DNA of 64,000 nucleotides from Chrysogorgia sp. JL179-B06 (taxonomy: Eukaryota; Cnidaria; Anthozoa; Scleralcyonacea; Chrysogorgiidae), in contig JAYKKM010000452.1 in the NCBI GenBank assembly GCA_035772405.1, positions 1,822,001-1,886,000 on the forward strand. Reading direction: 5' to 3'. Positions 63,591-64,000 of the stretch are shown in pieces; position 1 is the stretch's first letter, and every line of letters starts with the position of its first letter. The translations under genes and the position numbers were made by a program. The notes beneath the pieces were generated by a model. It searched no databases. It saw only the letters and a list, made by a program, of their open reading frames with translations, and was not told where the DNA came from.

Positions 63591-64000
63591 GGTTGGTCAA
63601 TGGATTATGGGGTTGATGCGGGTAAAAGAATTAGAAAGACCAGGATGGTGTGAAAACTGAGTAACTTCACATCCATGAAATAGTATCTCACATGGTCTCC
63701 AACGTCTAACCAACTACTGCTTCCCTATTGGATAGTGGTGAGAATGGCGGGTTTGGGGCTGTTTAAAACCAGCTAGCTATAGCATGGTTCAATGACATAT
63801 AGGTCAAGTTATATCAATGAATCGGGCCATCCATGTGGAATACACAATATCATATGACATAATGTTTTCTTGCGCATGAATAATAAATATCAAAATAATC
63901 TTATTTAGCTAACTTTACACTGTATAAATGATGAAAAGGTTTCTCAAATTACGAACAAATTAAATGCAACATGAAATTAGTCCCATTTTGTCCAAATATT
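63591..64000. other. Unassigned sequence
   Basis: No gene or repeat recognised after the LINE tail. Confidence 0.35.

Overview
The window looks like invertebrate metazoan nuclear DNA, most likely cnidarian. It is AT-rich and intron-bearing, with MAM-domain exons, tRNA-derived SINEs, an L2/CR1-like LINE with an (ATT)n tail, an R2-like LINE with a restriction-like endonuclease, Penelope-like fragments, hammerhead ribozymes and many MITEs. The organism is inferred from this content only.

The centrepiece is one Polinton/Maverick element at 15626-34417 (18,792 bp). It has a perfect 6-bp target duplication (AAAATA), AGT...ACT termini and 771-bp terminal inverted repeats differing at about two positions. 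It holds four transcription blocks. Leftward from 22.9 kb: minor-capsid/penton candidate, integrase plus chromodomain, two tandem coiled-coil membrane proteins, major capsid protein, packaging ATPase and a small unknown. Rightward from 22.9 kb: a large virion-protein candidate, a fibre/lectin-like protein, a putatively myristoylated protein, a basic 51-aa protein and a BRO-N/VRR-NUC/zinc-finger protein. Leftward from 28.2 kb: a zinc-finger protein and a thymidine kinase. Rightward from 28.3 kb: small membrane proteins, two unknowns and protein-primed DNA polymerase B. Many genes are broken (in-frame stops in five, frameshifts in three, and loss of the polymerase motif A aspartate), although the inverted repeats look young. 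No adenain-like protease was recognised.

Left flank (1-15.6 kb): an R2-like LINE between long inverted repeats, a truncated L2-like LINE end, a lone symmetrical host exon at 6.45 kb, an inverted SINE cluster near 10 kb, and a 3.4-kb repeat (11.04-14.49 kb) whose 5' end folds as a T-shaped double hairpin and which carries an 844-bp insertion with an 8-bp target duplication.

Right flank (34.4-64 kb): a microRNA-precursor-like hairpin, a 1.8-kb transposon with ~200-bp inverted repeats enclosing another copy of the T-hairpin family, a MAM-like exon, Penelope-like RT and GIY-YIG pieces, a tandem hammerhead (retrozyme-like) repeat with a 284-bp monomer at 39.1-39.6 kb, a second long copy of the T-hairpin family (46.2-48.7 kb) running into a 14-bp minisatellite, the 3' end of a MAM-domain host gene (50.2-54.8 kb, minus strand, four exons), several MITEs, and a frame-disrupted L2-like LINE at 60.3-63.6 kb. 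Host coding content is small; most of the window is mobile DNA.
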